Assembly (NCBI RefSeq): GCF_958979055.1
Contig: NC_084896.1
Span: forward strand, 27,390,001 to 27,454,000
DNA from: Alnus glutinosa
Taxonomy: Eukaryota; Streptophyta; Magnoliopsida; Fagales; Betulaceae
DNA: 64,000 bases
Direction: 5' to 3'
Both the position numbers and the translations under genes were made by a program. The notes under the pieces were generated by a model. That model made no database searches, was not told where the DNA came from, and was given only the letters and a program-made list of their open reading frames with translations. Below are positions 1 to 11,756 of this stretch, piece by piece. The number at the start of each line of letters is the position of its first letter. The first letter of the stretch is position 1.

Positions 1-448
1 TCTATTTTTTTTTTATTATTATTATGAAACTAAATTATAAGGAAGAATCCCGCGCATAGCACGGGTTACAAGCTAGTTGTTAATTAATTGGACAGTAGGT
101 TGACAGAAGGTCCTATTTAAAACCACATAAAAACTAAAATAACTTAACTATCAAAGTTCGAAACCCAAAAATTAAATTGAAATTGCATAAGAATCTAGGA
201 ACTAAATTTGATTTTTTCCTTTTTAGTGAAGACTTTTTCAAGCAAAGCAATTAAGCAAATTTGGTTTATTCAACTATCTGAAAAGGTCAACACGTGAAGA
301 TAATGCAAGTTCTTAGAAATTTCAATCACAAGATTTGGAGGATTGCCTGGAAAACGCCAGTTTTGAAAACCTGCCAAACAATTCCTTATATAAATGATGT
401 TCTGGGTTCTTTCTTGCTCATAAATCCATCCAGCCATACTCATACAAT
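1..448. other. AT-rich intergenic DNA with promoter of the truncated kinase copy
   Basis: No gene is seen. The right part is the upstream region of the truncated lectin-kinase copy that starts at 449. A TATA-like box (TATATAAAT) lies at about 387-395, some 55 bases before that ATG, the same spacing as in the two full-length copies. The left part is AT-rich with no recognisable element. Confidence 0.5.
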
Positions 449-630
449 ATGGCTTCTCCAACTTGTCCTTATTTTTGTTCTCTCTTGCTTCTACTTGTTC
501 TTCTTCCTCTCCTTCCCACTGTTTTCACCTTCACCAAAGACGACTGTCTACCGCTGAAATCACCTGTACTTGTACAGGATAAACCTCCAGAACCATGGCT
601 GTCCCGTTCACATGAATTTGCCTTGGGATT
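449..630 (+). pseudogene. truncated G-type lectin receptor kinase (5' fragment)
   Basis: The first ~60 codons match the N-termini of the two full-length lectin receptor kinases in this window: a signal peptide starting MASPTCP, a Leu-rich core, then the start of the B-lectin domain ending at the motif EFALGF. Homology stops at 630. From there the sequence matches the non-coding left edge of the 24863-28575 duplicate, so the rest of the lectin, PAN, membrane and kinase parts is missing. The frame ends at a stop 36 bases later. It could make at most a 72-residue secreted peptide, so I call it a relic left by the duplication that made LecRLK-1 and LecRLK-2. Its own TATA box is retained. Confidence 0.85.
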
Positions 631-1045
631 TAGTGATAAAAAAATGATGATGAATTTAATTATTTAATTAATATTTTAGTACTCATCCTTATTAAGCGAG
701 GCCCAATACATGCAATTAATATTAAATTAAAATGTGAGATAAATTATAAAGATAATGTTTGGACTTAAAATTTTTATTTTGACACCACGTTAAATTCATA
801 CTTATCTCAAAAGTTTAACCTCATAAAAATAAGAAATAAAAATAAAAATAATTTAATAATTTAATTAATATTCTAATAAGACCATATGTTCATGTATAAG
901 GTAATTTCTTTTCTCACCTCTAGAAATAACTTTGCATGTCGAATCGGTCTAAACTTGAAAGTTACGTTTTGGTGTCATATTTCTCTTTCTTTTTTCTTTT
1001 TATTTATTTTTTTAATATGAGGATGTCATATTTCTCAGAGGTGCA

Positions 1046-1066
1046 TATATATATATATATATATAT
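1046..1066. repeat. (TA)n microsatellite
   Basis: Alternating AT tract just before the 69-bp tandem repeat. The matching tract in the second duplicate (about 25270-25302) is longer, so it is a length-variable locus. Confidence 0.9.
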
Positions 1067-1110
1067 TATGCATAGAAACCTAAGAGAAGTCGGTGAACCG
1101 CGTCAAATAG

Positions 1111-1248
1111 TCAAGAAAAGTGAGTGAACCGTGTCAAATACTAAAGAAAAATGGGTGGTCAAGTAAGTTATGGGAGAAATCAAGAAAAGTGAGTGAACCG
1201 TGTCAAATACTCAAGAAAAATGGGTGGTCAAGTAAGTTATGGGAGAAA
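1111..1248. repeat. 69-bp tandem duplication in LecRLK-1 upstream region
   Basis: A segment starting TCAAGAAAAGTGAGTGAACC is present twice head to tail at 1111 and 1180. The duplicate locus near 25349 has only one unit, so this copy-number change postdates the segmental duplication. Confidence 0.9.
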
Positions 1249-1890
1249 TTCAAATTTGGCCCTTAATCAGGATTTTATACGATTTCAATCTAATCCTTGA
1301 GTTTTTAATTTTGACAATTATGTTCTTAAATTTTGTTTCAATTTCATATAGCTATATAGGGCTCTCCACTAACCTATTGTCCAATTAATTAACGATGTGT
1401 CACGTCAGGCCAATCAATTGGAGCCACATGACTCTCGTTTAACACATGTCAATTGTATATACTAAATGGCATATTTACTTTGAATTACAAATATATCATT
1501 AACCTAGCATAAAAAAATAAAAATAAAAAGAGAGAGAGGCAATCGGCCAACCCTCACCCAATGATGGGAAGTCGCTCTTCTTTTTTATGGGCATCCTCCC
1601 CTTACAGAGAGTGTGGCCGCTCTCTCTTTAATTCTTTTTTTTTATTAAGAGTATATTTATAATTTAAATTAACTATGATACACAATCCGTGTCGTGTTAA
1701 ATGATGGTCACATAGCATCAATTAATTGGTCTGATATGGTATACTGTTAATTAATTAGACATAAAGTTGATGGAAGGACATAATTAAAACTCTAAAATTT
1801 TTTAGAGAAACAAACTGTCAAAATTAGAAACTCAAAAGATTAAATTGAAATCGCACGAGGACCAAGGACTATCTGAAGCAATATGGCTTC

Positions 1891-1897
1891 TATAAAT
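1891..1897 (+). promoter_or_regulatory. TATA box of LecRLK-1
   Basis: TATAAAT lies 46 bases before the LecRLK-1 ATG. With the usual ~30-base spacing, transcription would start near 1920-1928, giving a very short leader. The upstream ATG at 1883, which opens an 18-codon frame, then lies outside the transcript. The identical box is at 26062-26068 in the second copy. Confidence 0.6.
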
Positions 1898-1942
1898 GCT
1901 GTTGTGGGTTCTTTCTCACACATAAACCCATACTGAAGCAAG

Positions 1943-4351
1943 ATGGCTTCTCCAACTTGTCCTCATTTTTGTTCTCTCTTGCTTCTACTTGTTCTTCTTC
2001 CTCTCCTTCCCACTGTTTTCACCTTCACCAAAGACGGCTGTCAACCGCTGAATTCACCTGTACCTCTGCAGGATAAATCTCCGGTATACCTGTCCCCTTC
2101 AAAAGAATTTGCCTTGGGATTCCGCCTTGTTCAAGGAAGTCAAAACTTCTTGCTTGCTGTCTGGTTTAATAAAATAGAAGATCGAACAATAGTTTGGTCT
2201 GCAAATGGCAATAAACTAGCGCCCCCGTCGTCTCAATTTAAGCTGACTAGCGATGGTGAGTTTGTACTCGATGATCCCGATGGCGGTCTGTTATGGAAGG
2301 CCCAAACGAATGGAAGAAAATCCACTTGTGCAGCTATGCTGGATAATGGGAACTTTGTGATTCTAGACGAGAATTATAGTCCTATATGGGAGAGCTTCAA
2401 AGAGCCTACTGACACAATTTTGCCAGGCCAAATACTGGGCATGAATAGCAGCATCAGGTCTCGCAAATCCGAGACAGATTATGCTGATGGGCGCTACCAG
2501 CTCAGTTTGCAGGAGGACGGCAATCTAGTGCTTTATCTTTTATCTCCACCTAGAAATGTCGTTTCAGTTTATTGGGCGACCGGGACAATGAAATGGAAAT
2601 CACAGTTGGTCTTTGATGAGGCCGGCCACATTTACATCAAACATGGGAACACATCAATCACCTACAACCTTACCAGCGACGACCCAGGTTCAAACCAACC
2701 GTATTACCGCCTTGCTAGAGTCGATCATGATGGAGTCTTCAGATTATACGAACACCTCAAAAATGAGAATAAGGCAAGTGATGGAAGCTGCAGTTTATCC
2801 TGGACTGTCGTGCAAGAGATTCCTGATGATATTTGTATGACAATCGCCAGTAGTTATAGCGTCGGGTGGTGCGGGTATAACAGCATTTGTGAGAAAAAAT
2901 TGAGACAGTCAGTCTGTTACTGTCCTGATAGATACTCTTTTGTGAACACATCTGACCCCTGGAAAGGCTGCAAACCAGATTTTCCACTGCCCAGCTGCCA
3001 GACTGATGGATGGGAAGCAGACAAAGAGCAAGTAGAATTTCAAGAACTTCACAACATCGACTGGCCGCTCTCTGATTACGCTTTTCATTCAGGAGTTGAA
3101 AATGCGACGTGTCAACAACTATGCCTCGATGATTGCTTCTGTGCCGCAGCCATCTATGAAAGGAATGGTAGTTATTGTTGGATGAAGAAGTATCCTCTGT
3201 CAAATGGAAGAAAAAGCCTAGATGTCACTAGAGTAGCTCTCCTCAAGGTACCTAAAGGTAATGTTACAAAAAAGAAAGACCAGTCGACTCTGGTACTCGT
3301 CTTGGCACTGCTCCTTGGCAGCTCCACGTTCCTCAATATCCTTCTCCTGGTAGCTATTTCTACAGCTCTTTTCTACTTATACCATATAAAGCTGAAATTG
3401 GCAAGAAATGCAAGCATATCTGCCACAAACATGAGAAGCTATACATATGAAGAGCTTCATAAAGCAACTGGTGGGTTCAAGCAAACACTGGGTCGAGGAG
3501 CTTTCGGAACGGTTTATAAAGGGGTCGTTGCATCGGATCCTAAGAGATTTGTCGCAATCAAGAAGTTAGAAAAGGTAGTAGACGAAGGGGAGAAGGAGTT
3601 CAAAACAGAGGTGAGTGTGATATGCCAGACCCACCACAAGAATTTAGTCCGCTTGCTTGGCTATTGTGATGAAGGGGAGCACCGGCTTCTGGTGTACGAG
3701 TACATGAGCAATGGCTCTCTAGCTAGCCTTCTTTTTGGGATATCCAGGCCTCATTGGAACCAAAGAGTTCAGATTGCTTTAGGAATTGCAAGAGGTCTGA
3801 TGTACTTGCATGAAGAGTGCAGCACCCAGATCATCCATTGTGACATAAAGCCTCAAAACATACTCTTGGACGAGTACTTCACGCCTAGGATTTCTGATTT
3901 TGGATTAGCAAAGCTTCTGTTGGCCGAGCAAAGCAAAGCACATACACAAAGAAGAGGGACTGTTGGGTACTTTGCACCAGAATGGTTCAGTAAGGCATCC
4001 ATTTCGGCTAAGGTTGATGTTTACAGCTTTGGTGTGATGTTGCTTGAGATCATTTGCTGCAAGTCCAGCGTCTCGTTTGCAATGGGAGACGAAGAGGAGG
4101 CATTGATAGATTGGGCTTATGAATGCTACATGGAAAAAAGACTAGAAAAGTTGGTGGAAAACGATGAGGAGGCAAGGAATGACATGAAGAGGCTAGAGAG
4201 GCTAGCGATTGTGGCAATTTGGTGCATTCAAGAGGATCCTTCGCTAAGACCCACGATGAAAAAGGTTACACAAATGCTTGAGGGAGTGGTTGATGTTTAT
4301 GTGCCCCCACGCCCTTCATTGTATACTTCTCCTCCGCCCATAATTTCTTAA
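1943..4351 (+). CDS. G-type lectin S-receptor-like Ser/Thr kinase (LecRLK-1)
   Basis: An intact, intronless 802-residue receptor kinase, the usual length and gene structure for the RLK1/LECRK type. Order of parts: signal peptide (about 1-28), B-lectin domain (about 46-165), a Cys-rich EGF-like stretch (about 297-350, with GWCGYNSIC), a PAN-like Cys module (about 350-435), one transmembrane helix (about 448-481), then a cytoplasmic kinase. The kinase has the glycine loop GRGAFGTVYKG near 516, the VAIKK lysine, catalytic loop HCDIKPQN near 632, DFG near 651, APE near 677 and the subdomain XI Arg-Pro at 769-770. HCD in place of HRD makes it a non-RD kinase, a class often linked to innate immune receptors. 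It is expected at the plasma membrane binding a carbohydrate or glycoprotein; the ligand cannot be read from sequence. Confidence 0.96.
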   Translation: MASPTCPHFCSLLLLLVLLPLLPTVFTFTKDGCQPLNSPVPLQDKSPVYLSPSKEFALGFRLVQGSQNFLLAVWFNKIEDRTIVWSANGNKLAPPSSQFKLTSDGEFVLDDPDGGLLWKAQTNGRKSTCAAMLDNGNFVILDENYSPIWESFKEPTDTILPGQILGMNSSIRSRKSETDYADGRYQLSLQEDGNLVLYLLSPPRNVVSVYWATGTMKWKSQLVFDEAGHIYIKHGNTSITYNLTSDDPGSNQPYYRLARVDHDGVFRLYEHLKNENKASDGSCSLSWTVVQEIPDDICMTIASSYSVGWCGYNSICEKKLRQSVCYCPDRYSFVNTSDPWKGCKPDFPLPSCQTDGWEADKEQVEFQELHNIDWPLSDYAFHSGVENATCQQLCLDDCFCAAAIYERNGSYCWMKKYPLSNGRKSLDVTRVALLKVPKGNVTKKKDQSTLVLVLALLLGSSTFLNILLLVAISTALFYLYHIKLKLARNASISATNMRSYTYEELHKATGGFKQTLGRGAFGTVYKGVVASDPKRFVAIKKLEKVVDEGEKEFKTEVSVICQTHHKNLVRLLGYCDEGEHRLLVYEYMSNGSLASLLFGISRPHWNQRVQIALGIARGLMYLHEECSTQIIHCDIKPQNILLDEYFTPRISDFGLAKLLLAEQSKAHTQRRGTVGYFAPEWFSKASISAKVDVYSFGVMLLEIICCKSSVSFAMGDEEEALIDWAYECYMEKRLEKLVENDEEARNDMKRLERLAIVAIWCIQEDPSLRPTMKKVTQMLEGVVDVYVPPRPSLYTSPPPIIS

Positions 4352-4894
4352 TTAGAGATTTCTGTGCCGATAGGTAATACATGGCAATTTGCATTATATA
4401 TATAAATTTCCTACAAATTGAGTTGTAAGAATTCCTCCAACCCTGTCTCTAAAAGTGTTATTCAATTAGATAAATCTCAAAAAATAAATAATGCTAAAGC
4501 TGATGATCATCCAGCTAAAGATCACGTCGTAGTTCTCAATTTGTTTTTTCTCAACTAAATTGGAGGAATATCCCCGAGTCATCTATTGTTTGAGTGCTCA
4601 AGATTTACTTGTACATTAAAATAACATAATCTTATATGATTAATTATCTTATGAGTAACAAACTAATTAGAATAGCTGAACTTGCTATACTACTAAAAAA
4701 TTACAACCATTCAAAACTAATTTAAGTCTTCCATTCTCAGATGAAGCATTTGTTAAGAGGTAAAAAAAAAAAAAAAAACAAAAACAAAAGAGAGAGAGAG
4801 AGAGAGAGAGAGAAAATATGTTTTTTTTTCTTTCTTCTTTTTCTTTTTCAACAACACGAGATCCACTGATCAGAAACATCACTGGACAGAGGAC
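4352..4894. other. intergenic region between LecRLK-1 and RLP24
   Basis: Convergent 3' flanks. It holds an A-rich tract and a (GA)n microsatellite at about 4790-4813, then a T-rich tract that would be part of, or just beyond, the RLP24 3' UTR on the minus strand. No gene is visible. Confidence 0.6.
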
Positions 4895-7680
4895 TCATTC
4901 TTCCATGCGTTGACTCTCCTGTGGTTGGGATGCCTTGACCATGATCTTTGGAAGAGTAAGAGATGGATCCTCGCTGAGGACAGCTGGGGCTTTGACTAAG
5001 TTGATGCTCTGCTCTAGCTCCTTTACTGCCTCTCTCATCAGCTGCCCCTTCTTTCCCTTCTTTCTGCAAAAATTTAACAGTTACAAGTTAGATGATGCTC
5101 ATCACCCTATATTATGCTCTTGAACACATAAGAAGGGGAAAAAAATAACCTCCTCTCAATGTGTTTGGCTTCCCTCCTTGATCTGACTTTGTCAATCGTC
5201 TTAATGGCCTTCAGCGTGTTTTCTGTGACATTCCTGTCGTATCGCTCCGGCCTATTACGCTTCCTCTCAAACTCAAAGGTAGAATCCTGCAAAATGTGGG
5301 GAAAAATAAAAATTTAAAAACCAGATATCCACTTGATCTTTTCTCATCAAACCAATGGGTGTCGGGGAATATCACACAAAAAAAATTAGATGAAAGATAA
5401 ACTAAACCAAGCATGCTTACCTGCGTCATGTCCTTTCCATGCAACCTCCTATAGGCCTTAGTCCATTTCACCTTGCGAGGATTCCTCTTCATCTTGAAGT
5501 TCTTGTGGCATTTTGATCTACAAAAGCGAAATATCTGCTGAAGGATCACTAGTCAGGGGCTAGAGGCAAAAAATAATAGTTTGAACCAATGGAGGATATG
5601 CTACCAAATGATTGGCTAATGCATTTTAGAAGGAATGCAGCTTATATTTGACAAAATAAATATATAATTTCAAGTTTTCATTTACTCAAACTGTAAATTT
5701 TCATGAAGCGCAACATATAAAACTTTTTATTTTTTTTTTTTTAATAAGTAAATCAAGTCATATTGAAAGTGTAAGGCACCTCTAAGTACACCAAAAGTAT
5801 ACAAAAGGAAACACCTAACTAGAAAGAGAAAAATAAGCAAGGAAATCGACAAAACTAAGCGATAGAGGGGTCATAAAAGTCACCATTCAAAGATACGGAG
5901 TATGAAAGAACAAAGCTAAAATATCCACCATGAAACTCTCCACGTCCTCAAAATACTTAAGATTTATTCCTTTCACACACCAAAAAATGCATATTGGCAC
6001 CATCTTCCAAATCTCAACACTCCTCGGCCTTCCAGATTTTCACCAACAGGCAAACAAGTCGATAACTCTTCTAAGCATAACCCAAGACAGACCAAATTGA
6101 GTGAAGAGAGAATTACATAAAGCGGAAGCCACATCGCAATGAAGAAGAATGTGGTGAAGAAGAAGGTGGTCCACTGATTCCATATTTCTCTTGCACAAGC
6201 AATATCTATCCACTATGACATCATGCCTCTCCTAGAGATTATCCACGATAAGGATCTTGCCTAGGGCTGCCGACCACGCAAAAAAAGCCTCCATTAAAGG
6301 AACCCGAGTCCGCCACACTCTTTCAAGTGAAGCAACTATATTCCGAGCAAGCCAGGGAGCTAAAGAATGACTTGACATTTAATAGGCTCTCTTGGAAAAG
6401 ACCCACCAAAGCCTATATGCACGACCTCTACTCACAATGGCTGAGTGCAACTCTTGGAAGTAAGAAGCAAAGACATCCATTTCTCAATCATGCGCTTCTC
6501 TTAAAAAGCTCACGTTCCACTAAGTAGAACCACCCAAAATCTCCATATTATTCGCAACTGAGACATCCTTCGCATGAGCAATACCAAAGAGAACAAGAAA
6601 CACTTCCTTCAAAACCGTATTTTTGCACCATAGATCATGCCAAAATTTTGTTTTAACCCTATCCCCAACTCAAACCTAACAAAACCAGATAAAGTGTCCC
6701 ACCCTTTCCTTATGTTCTTCCACAATCCCACTCCAAATGCACCAACAAGCTCAATGGAGCACCACCCACCCCATAAACTGCCAAACTTGGAGTCCACTGC
6801 AACTCTCCACCAAGCATCTCTCTCACTTCCAAACCGCCACAACCATTTACCTAACAGAGCGCAATTGAACAACATCAAGTTCCTGATACCCAGCCCTCCC
6901 TCTAAAATTGGGATACAAACCTTAGACCAACTCATCAAGTGATATTTGAATTCTTCACCAAACCCATCCCACAGAAAATCCCGTTGAAGCTTCTCAATGC
7001 GAGCAGCAACATTCACCGAGAGAGGAAATGAAGACAAGTAATACGTAGGTAAATTGGCGATAGTACTCTTAATAAAGGTAACTCTACCCCCCTTAAAAAG
7101 GTATTAACCTTTACCAACTAGCCAATCGATACTCTATCTTCTTGATTATACCGACCCAAATATGAGTAGACTTATTGGATGCCCCCAACGGAAGAACAAG
7201 ATACTTCACTGGCACGGTTGCAACCCCAAACCCTAGGATTCTGGCTAACCTTTCCTCTTGATCTACATTCCCAAATGAGAAGATACGTGTGAACAATGTC
7301 ACACCACATAGATGGACTTTAGACAATCGGATGGATGGAATTTTTTGTGACTTGCTTAGCCATTTTTGCTAAAAGGGGGGATGCATAATCAGATGGCAGT
7401 GTTCTGATATTTGAAACTAAATACATAGCAGCGAACTCCCTTTTTCCACTCTCCCATATTGAATTATAGGAATAAAAAAAAGTACACAACAGCCAAAGCT
7501 TCAAAAAAATAAAAATAAAGGGTATGGCAGGACCAAATAAATAATGAATTGCACAAAACAACGCAAATATGGAAATGGAATAAGCATAGGATAAAAAACC
7601 TTTGCATCATTGCGGACAAACTGAATACCATGCCCTGGATATACGGCAGAGGAACAGAACCAACACTTCTCTATCCTCAT
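4895..7680 (-). CDS. RLP24: ribosome biogenesis protein RLP24 (L24e family), 4 coding exons
   Basis: I assemble four exons on the minus strand: 7680-7600, 5534-5421, 5286-5150 and 5063-4895. All junctions are GT-AG and in frame, giving 166 residues, close to the usual plant length. RLP24 is the nucleolar stand-in for ribosomal protein L24 in pre-60S particles. Exon 1 starts [10 protein letters not shown] and carries the first CXXC of the zinc ribbon; exon 2 has [13 protein letters not shown] with the second Cys pair and the basic core; exon 3 has [18 protein letters not shown]; exon 4 is a charged tail ending QRMEE. Intron 1 is about 2.06 kb because a LINE sits in it. An upstream 5'UTR intron is likely: an acceptor lies at 7713-7715, 32 bases before the ATG. 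Exon 1 and its 5' flank have orphan copies near 19.3 and 22.5 kb. Confidence 0.93.
5728..7330 (-). mobile_element. 5'-truncated L1-type LINE in RLP24 intron 1
   Basis: On the minus strand the sequence encodes the C-terminal part of a plant non-LTR reverse transcriptase ([13 protein letters not shown] near 7190, then [12 protein letters not shown] and [12 protein letters not shown] at about 6890-6990) followed by a zf-RVT-like region near 6180-6310 broken by a stop. It ends in a poly(A) tail seen as the T run near 5731-5743. Both sub-frames carry stops, so it is dead. I found no convincing target-site duplication; the 5' edge near 7330 is approximate. Confidence 0.8.
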
Positions 7681-8065
7681 CTTATTTTCAACTTACTAAC
7701 AAATCCAAATTCCTGAAATAATAATTCAAATTAAAAAATTATCATGAATAAGAAATCCAAACAATAAGAAAAGACGAACAAAACATTCTCAGCCTAATCA
7801 TTTAATGTTCAATCTATATCATCCATTAAAGTCCATTTCAATGTTTTCCATCATGAAATTCCTATTTTCTGGCACTCAATTCTGTTTCCAAAGTTAAGGT
7901 TGGTATTAACAAAAAATTCCAAACCCAGAAATGCCACAAAATGTATTTGCTACATTGAACCTTCCCAAAATCTAAAAAGTAGAAACAAAATCACACCAAA
8001 ATGAAAGAGAAATAATTTTGGCACCAAAACCACAACTAGAACTTTCCATTATATAACAATTAAAG

Positions 8066-8108
8066 CACAAATGAAACATCTTAGACAAAACCCAGACAAA
8101 CCCATTGT
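8066..8108. repeat. 43-bp direct repeat, left copy
   Basis: Identical over 43 bases to 12708-12750. Homology of RLP24 upstream DNA to the orphan copies at 19.3 and 22.5 kb stops at its right end and resumes inside the other copy. The pair therefore brackets a 4.6-kb block missing from the orphan copies. Confidence 0.9.
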
Positions 8109-9130
8109 AAAAAAAGCAAAACAAGATCTACAATCATTTCAATCTTCAATCACAGATCTGGCTTTCCTTCAACCATATAGTTGATTTGTCCAAATGAAAC
8201 TATGCATCTTAAAAGAAATTAATATGGAAGCAAACAGAAACAAGAAAAAGATCAACATAATTAAAAAATAAAATAAAAATCCCAATCTGTTCTGAAGCTG
8301 TTTGTTTGGTGAGTTCATAGAGCTCAAGTGAAAATACGAGAAAATAAATTCCATCGGAATACAGAGTCAAAAGATTCCTTCCAATTTCAAGATAACCAAA
8401 CTTCAGCAAGCATCTTAGCCAAACTAACTCGATTCATGTGAAAATTATCCACAAATCATTTTATCAATGTACCAGTTATTCAAAAACAGGGGGGGAAAAG
8501 AACAAAATTCTTGAGAGAGCTCTGAAATTAAACAAATTTATTGCAATCAAATGGCCCATAAAATAAATTACAGATACCTCTTGCACTCTTTGTCCACTAA
8601 ATAAGATCCTATAAATTGTAGGCCCCCACTCCTAGTGATGCTAATGAAGGAAGTAAAAAACACTTCAACCAAAAATATTTTCATAATTTTTTAGCAGTTC
8701 CACACGAATTTCCAATTCAAGTATTTAGAGCAAGTTTCCTGCAGCCCAAAAGAAGAAAATACGTTTGGATCAGGTATCTAGCTAGACTTGAGCATTACTT
8801 TCATAGATAAAGTTAATTTTTCCCCCCTTTTTCTCTTCTTTTTCCTACAAGATCCCACACTCCTACTGATAAGACTCACCAATCATGTGGGTCAAACAAA
8901 TAACTTTAAACGGTGAAAAAATGTTGCCTATACTTTTTCCTTCTTCGTCATAGATTTCTTAACACAGTTATCTATGTAATAAAGTGATTATCTTTCTTCT
9001 TTTTGGAAATAAGCAACATTTAGAATAGCTTTTTTAAAAAAAAATTAAAAATTAAAGTCAGTAAGCTACTATAAGTGTGCACCTGGCTGCAGAATGCTAT
9101 ATCTAAATAGACACCAGCCAATGCTTGCAG

Positions 9131-9290
9131 ATTTTGCCGAGTCGAGTCGAGTACTTGATAGGCTCGGCTCGACTTGAGCTCGAACTAAAATATTTAATTT
9201 ATAATGTCTTATTCGAGCCCGAGCTCGGTTTAAAAGCCCATTCGAGCCTTATTTGGGCAGCTCGGCCCGATTAAGGCTTGTTTACGGGTT
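9131..9290. mobile_element. degenerate GAGCTCG-rich DNA-transposon fragment
   Basis: Imperfect direct and inverted runs of GAGTCGAG, GAGCTCG and CGAGCC motifs resemble the subterminal arrays of plant hAT-like non-autonomous elements. No clear ends or target duplication are visible. A related stretch lies at 12509-12706. Confidence 0.45.
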
Positions 9291-9963
9291 TTTTTTTTTT
9301 GTATTTTTTACAAGGTAATAAAAAAAATTATAAAACTCAACTTAATTCACCAAATAATACATTTAAAATTTCGGCCAATTACAAGAAAATTGGAAAAATT
9401 ATAAATACTTGAATTACAATTAAGAAAAAAAAAACTGAGGGTAGATTTGCAAGCAGACACAAAACTCAAAATTCTTGTTGTTCATGAACCAATCAACTTT
9501 GAATCTCCTGGGCCAGATCACATCCCAGCAGTCCAACAGTCAACACAAGCTTAATAAATAAATAATAATAATAATAAAAAAAAAAAAAAAAAACAGCCAA
9601 CACAAGCAACAAAACTAACTTCAATCGGAGTAACAGATCGTCTAGAACCACACTGCAAAGATCAAACAATCTACCACATTGGGTTCGATTAAAGAATAAA
9701 AAAAAAAAAATTCATACTCATAATCAATAAAGAAAGATCTCCAGCTACATATCAACAAAGAGAAACAAATTAGAAACCATCACTAATAAGCCAGACGCAA
9801 ACGAATTTCAAATCCATCATGAAAAACATAACTTGCAACTCGTACGTATATATCAAATTGACAAAAAGAAAAACAAAAAAAGTAGCAGTAGAAGAGCAAA
9901 GAATAAATGTTTGAGAGAGAGATGTTGGCTAGAAAGTAGTTTTCACAGAAAATCTACCCTTAC

Positions 9964-10125
9964 CTTGATTATATCTTTTAGAACTCGAGAGATCTATGAA
10001 TCTGCAACAATGTTTTGTTAATAGAAGACAGAGAGAAGCGGAAGAGGAGAAGGACAATAAAAAAGTCAGCACAAAATAAAACGGCGCAGGTGAGAAAGTG
10101 AAAGGTTCTTTAGGGTTTTTAGGAT
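9964..10125 (-). promoter_or_regulatory. candidate RLP24 promoter with telo-box and 5'UTR exon
   Basis: Reading the minus strand, a telo-box AACCCTAAAG lies near 10110-10125, then a pyrimidine-rich leader, then a good splice donor AATCAAG/GTAAGG with the exon ending at 9964. The matching acceptor is just before the RLP24 start exon (exon restarting at 7712). Telo-boxes are typical of plant ribosomal-protein and ribosome-biogenesis promoters. The exon is inferred, without transcript support. Confidence 0.5.
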
Positions 10126-11263
10126 TGAACGGTCAAGATGGTGAGATGTGTATGAGCTCTTTAATGCACAGCCGTCTGATCGACCTTTAAGTGAGTGGGG
10201 GTAGTTTTTTTTTTTTTTTTTTTTTAAGGGGTGAGTGGGGGTAATTAAATTTAATGCTGTGATGAGAAATGGACGGTTACGATGTGCCATTATAAATCCA
10301 GTGGCTGGGATGTGTTTGTGAGCCTCTAGAATCTGCATGAACGACACGTGTTCAAATCTGAGCTTCACAAAAAATTTCAAATGGTCAGATCAAAAGCTAA
10401 CGGTCAGATCAAAATCTTATTTTTATGAATTAGACCTCTTTTTTTTTTTTTTTTTAAATGTATAAGAAGACAACCTACCTCACAACACCTCCAATTATTA
10501 ATTTTTATTTTTTAAAAAAAAAAAAAAAACTCCCTTACACAACCAAATATAAATAAATTAACATTTTCCTTAGTTTAATGATATTATTTATTGGATAGAA
10601 ATTTCCTTTAATTTTTATGATATGATTATCTAACACTTTCGACCTACATAGGAAAAAACAAATTAGTTTTAAATAAATTAGTATAATTTAAAATTCGTGT
10701 AATTTTAAAATGAATTTATAAATCTATGTGATATTAATCTTGTATAACTAAATGATCACTGTGAATACATTATAATTTAAGATCATTTTTTATAAAATTA
10801 CAATTTACTCTAATGAAAATCTATTAATTCATGAAATCAAATCAAAACAAAAATTAATGCAATTGATTGATGAGTTTTTGTAACTAACATTTTTTTTTTT
10901 TTAATCACTAGTCAACTTGAATATAGTAATAGAGAGAGAAAAAAAAATGATGTATAGTTAAAAAGAGAATAGTTTGTAATTGAATAAAATGCTTGGAGAC
11001 TTTCCATATTCTTAACTTATAATTTGTTTTCTCATTTTGAATCATGTGTAAAATGTAAAAGGAGAATAAAAAAGAAAAAAAAAATCATATTTTTTGACAT
11101 GTTTCAAGAATGGAATGCGACCCTAATCAATTTATAGAATTGAACATTCATTTTCTTAGCATTTAATCCACTTATCAAATATTTAAGAATGGATTTAATA
11201 TCGTTTGATTATTTTATTTAATACTATCAATTTAAGACTTGTTTCAAGAATGGAACTTTATCT

Positions 11264-11756
11264 TAGGGTTGGCAATTTTTGACACGACCCGCGAACCCGA
11301 CACGAACACGACACGAAAAAAGCGGGTTGGGGTTTGTTATAATCGGGTTCGGGTCATAATCGGGTTGACCCGATTATAATCGCGGGTTGACCCGCCAACC
11401 CGATTATGACCCGATTGCACGGGTTGACCCGATAACACGATTACCCGCCAACACGATTATAACCCGATTACCCGGGTTGACCCGCCAACACGATTATAAC
11501 CCGATTAAAAAAAAATTGAAGGTAAAAAAAAAAATAATAATAAAAAATTGAAGGTTGAAACATGTGAAAACAGTGAAATTGATGCCGTGTCGTGTCGTGT
11601 CGGGTAAACGGGTGGCACGTTTTTTAGTCGGGTCGTGTTCGGGTCACGTGTCACAACCCGATTAATAATCGGGTCGGGTTCGAGTTGACACGTTTATATA
11701 ATCGGGTCAGTCGGGTTGACCCGAACCCGACCCGTGAACCTGAATTGCCAACCCTA
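11264..11756. mobile_element. non-autonomous hAT element, 493 bp
   Basis: The element has inverted ends TAGGGTTGGCAA and TTGCCAACCCTA, and a perfect 8-bp target duplication CTTTATCT at 11256-11263 and 11757-11764. The interior is built of many short CGGGTTGACCCG and related direct and inverted motifs, with no transposase. The intact ends and duplication suggest a fairly young insertion. Confidence 0.93.

Larger units (their letters stand above)
628..4395 (+). repeat. segmental duplication, copy 1 (partner 24863-28575)
   Basis: About 3.75 kb is closely similar to 24863-28575: non-coding upstream DNA, promoter, the whole kinase reading frame and some 40 bases of 3' flank. The left edge starts at ATTTAGTGAT in both copies. 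The right edge fades after the stop codon. Copies differ by scattered substitutions, dinucleotide length, a 69-bp tandem repeat present only here and small in-frame indels. Confidence 0.92.

Noticed and set aside
1883-1936. Upstream 18-codon ORF before LecRLK-1 (same in LecRLK-2)
   Set aside because: Its ATG lies before the TATA box, so it is probably not in the transcript.
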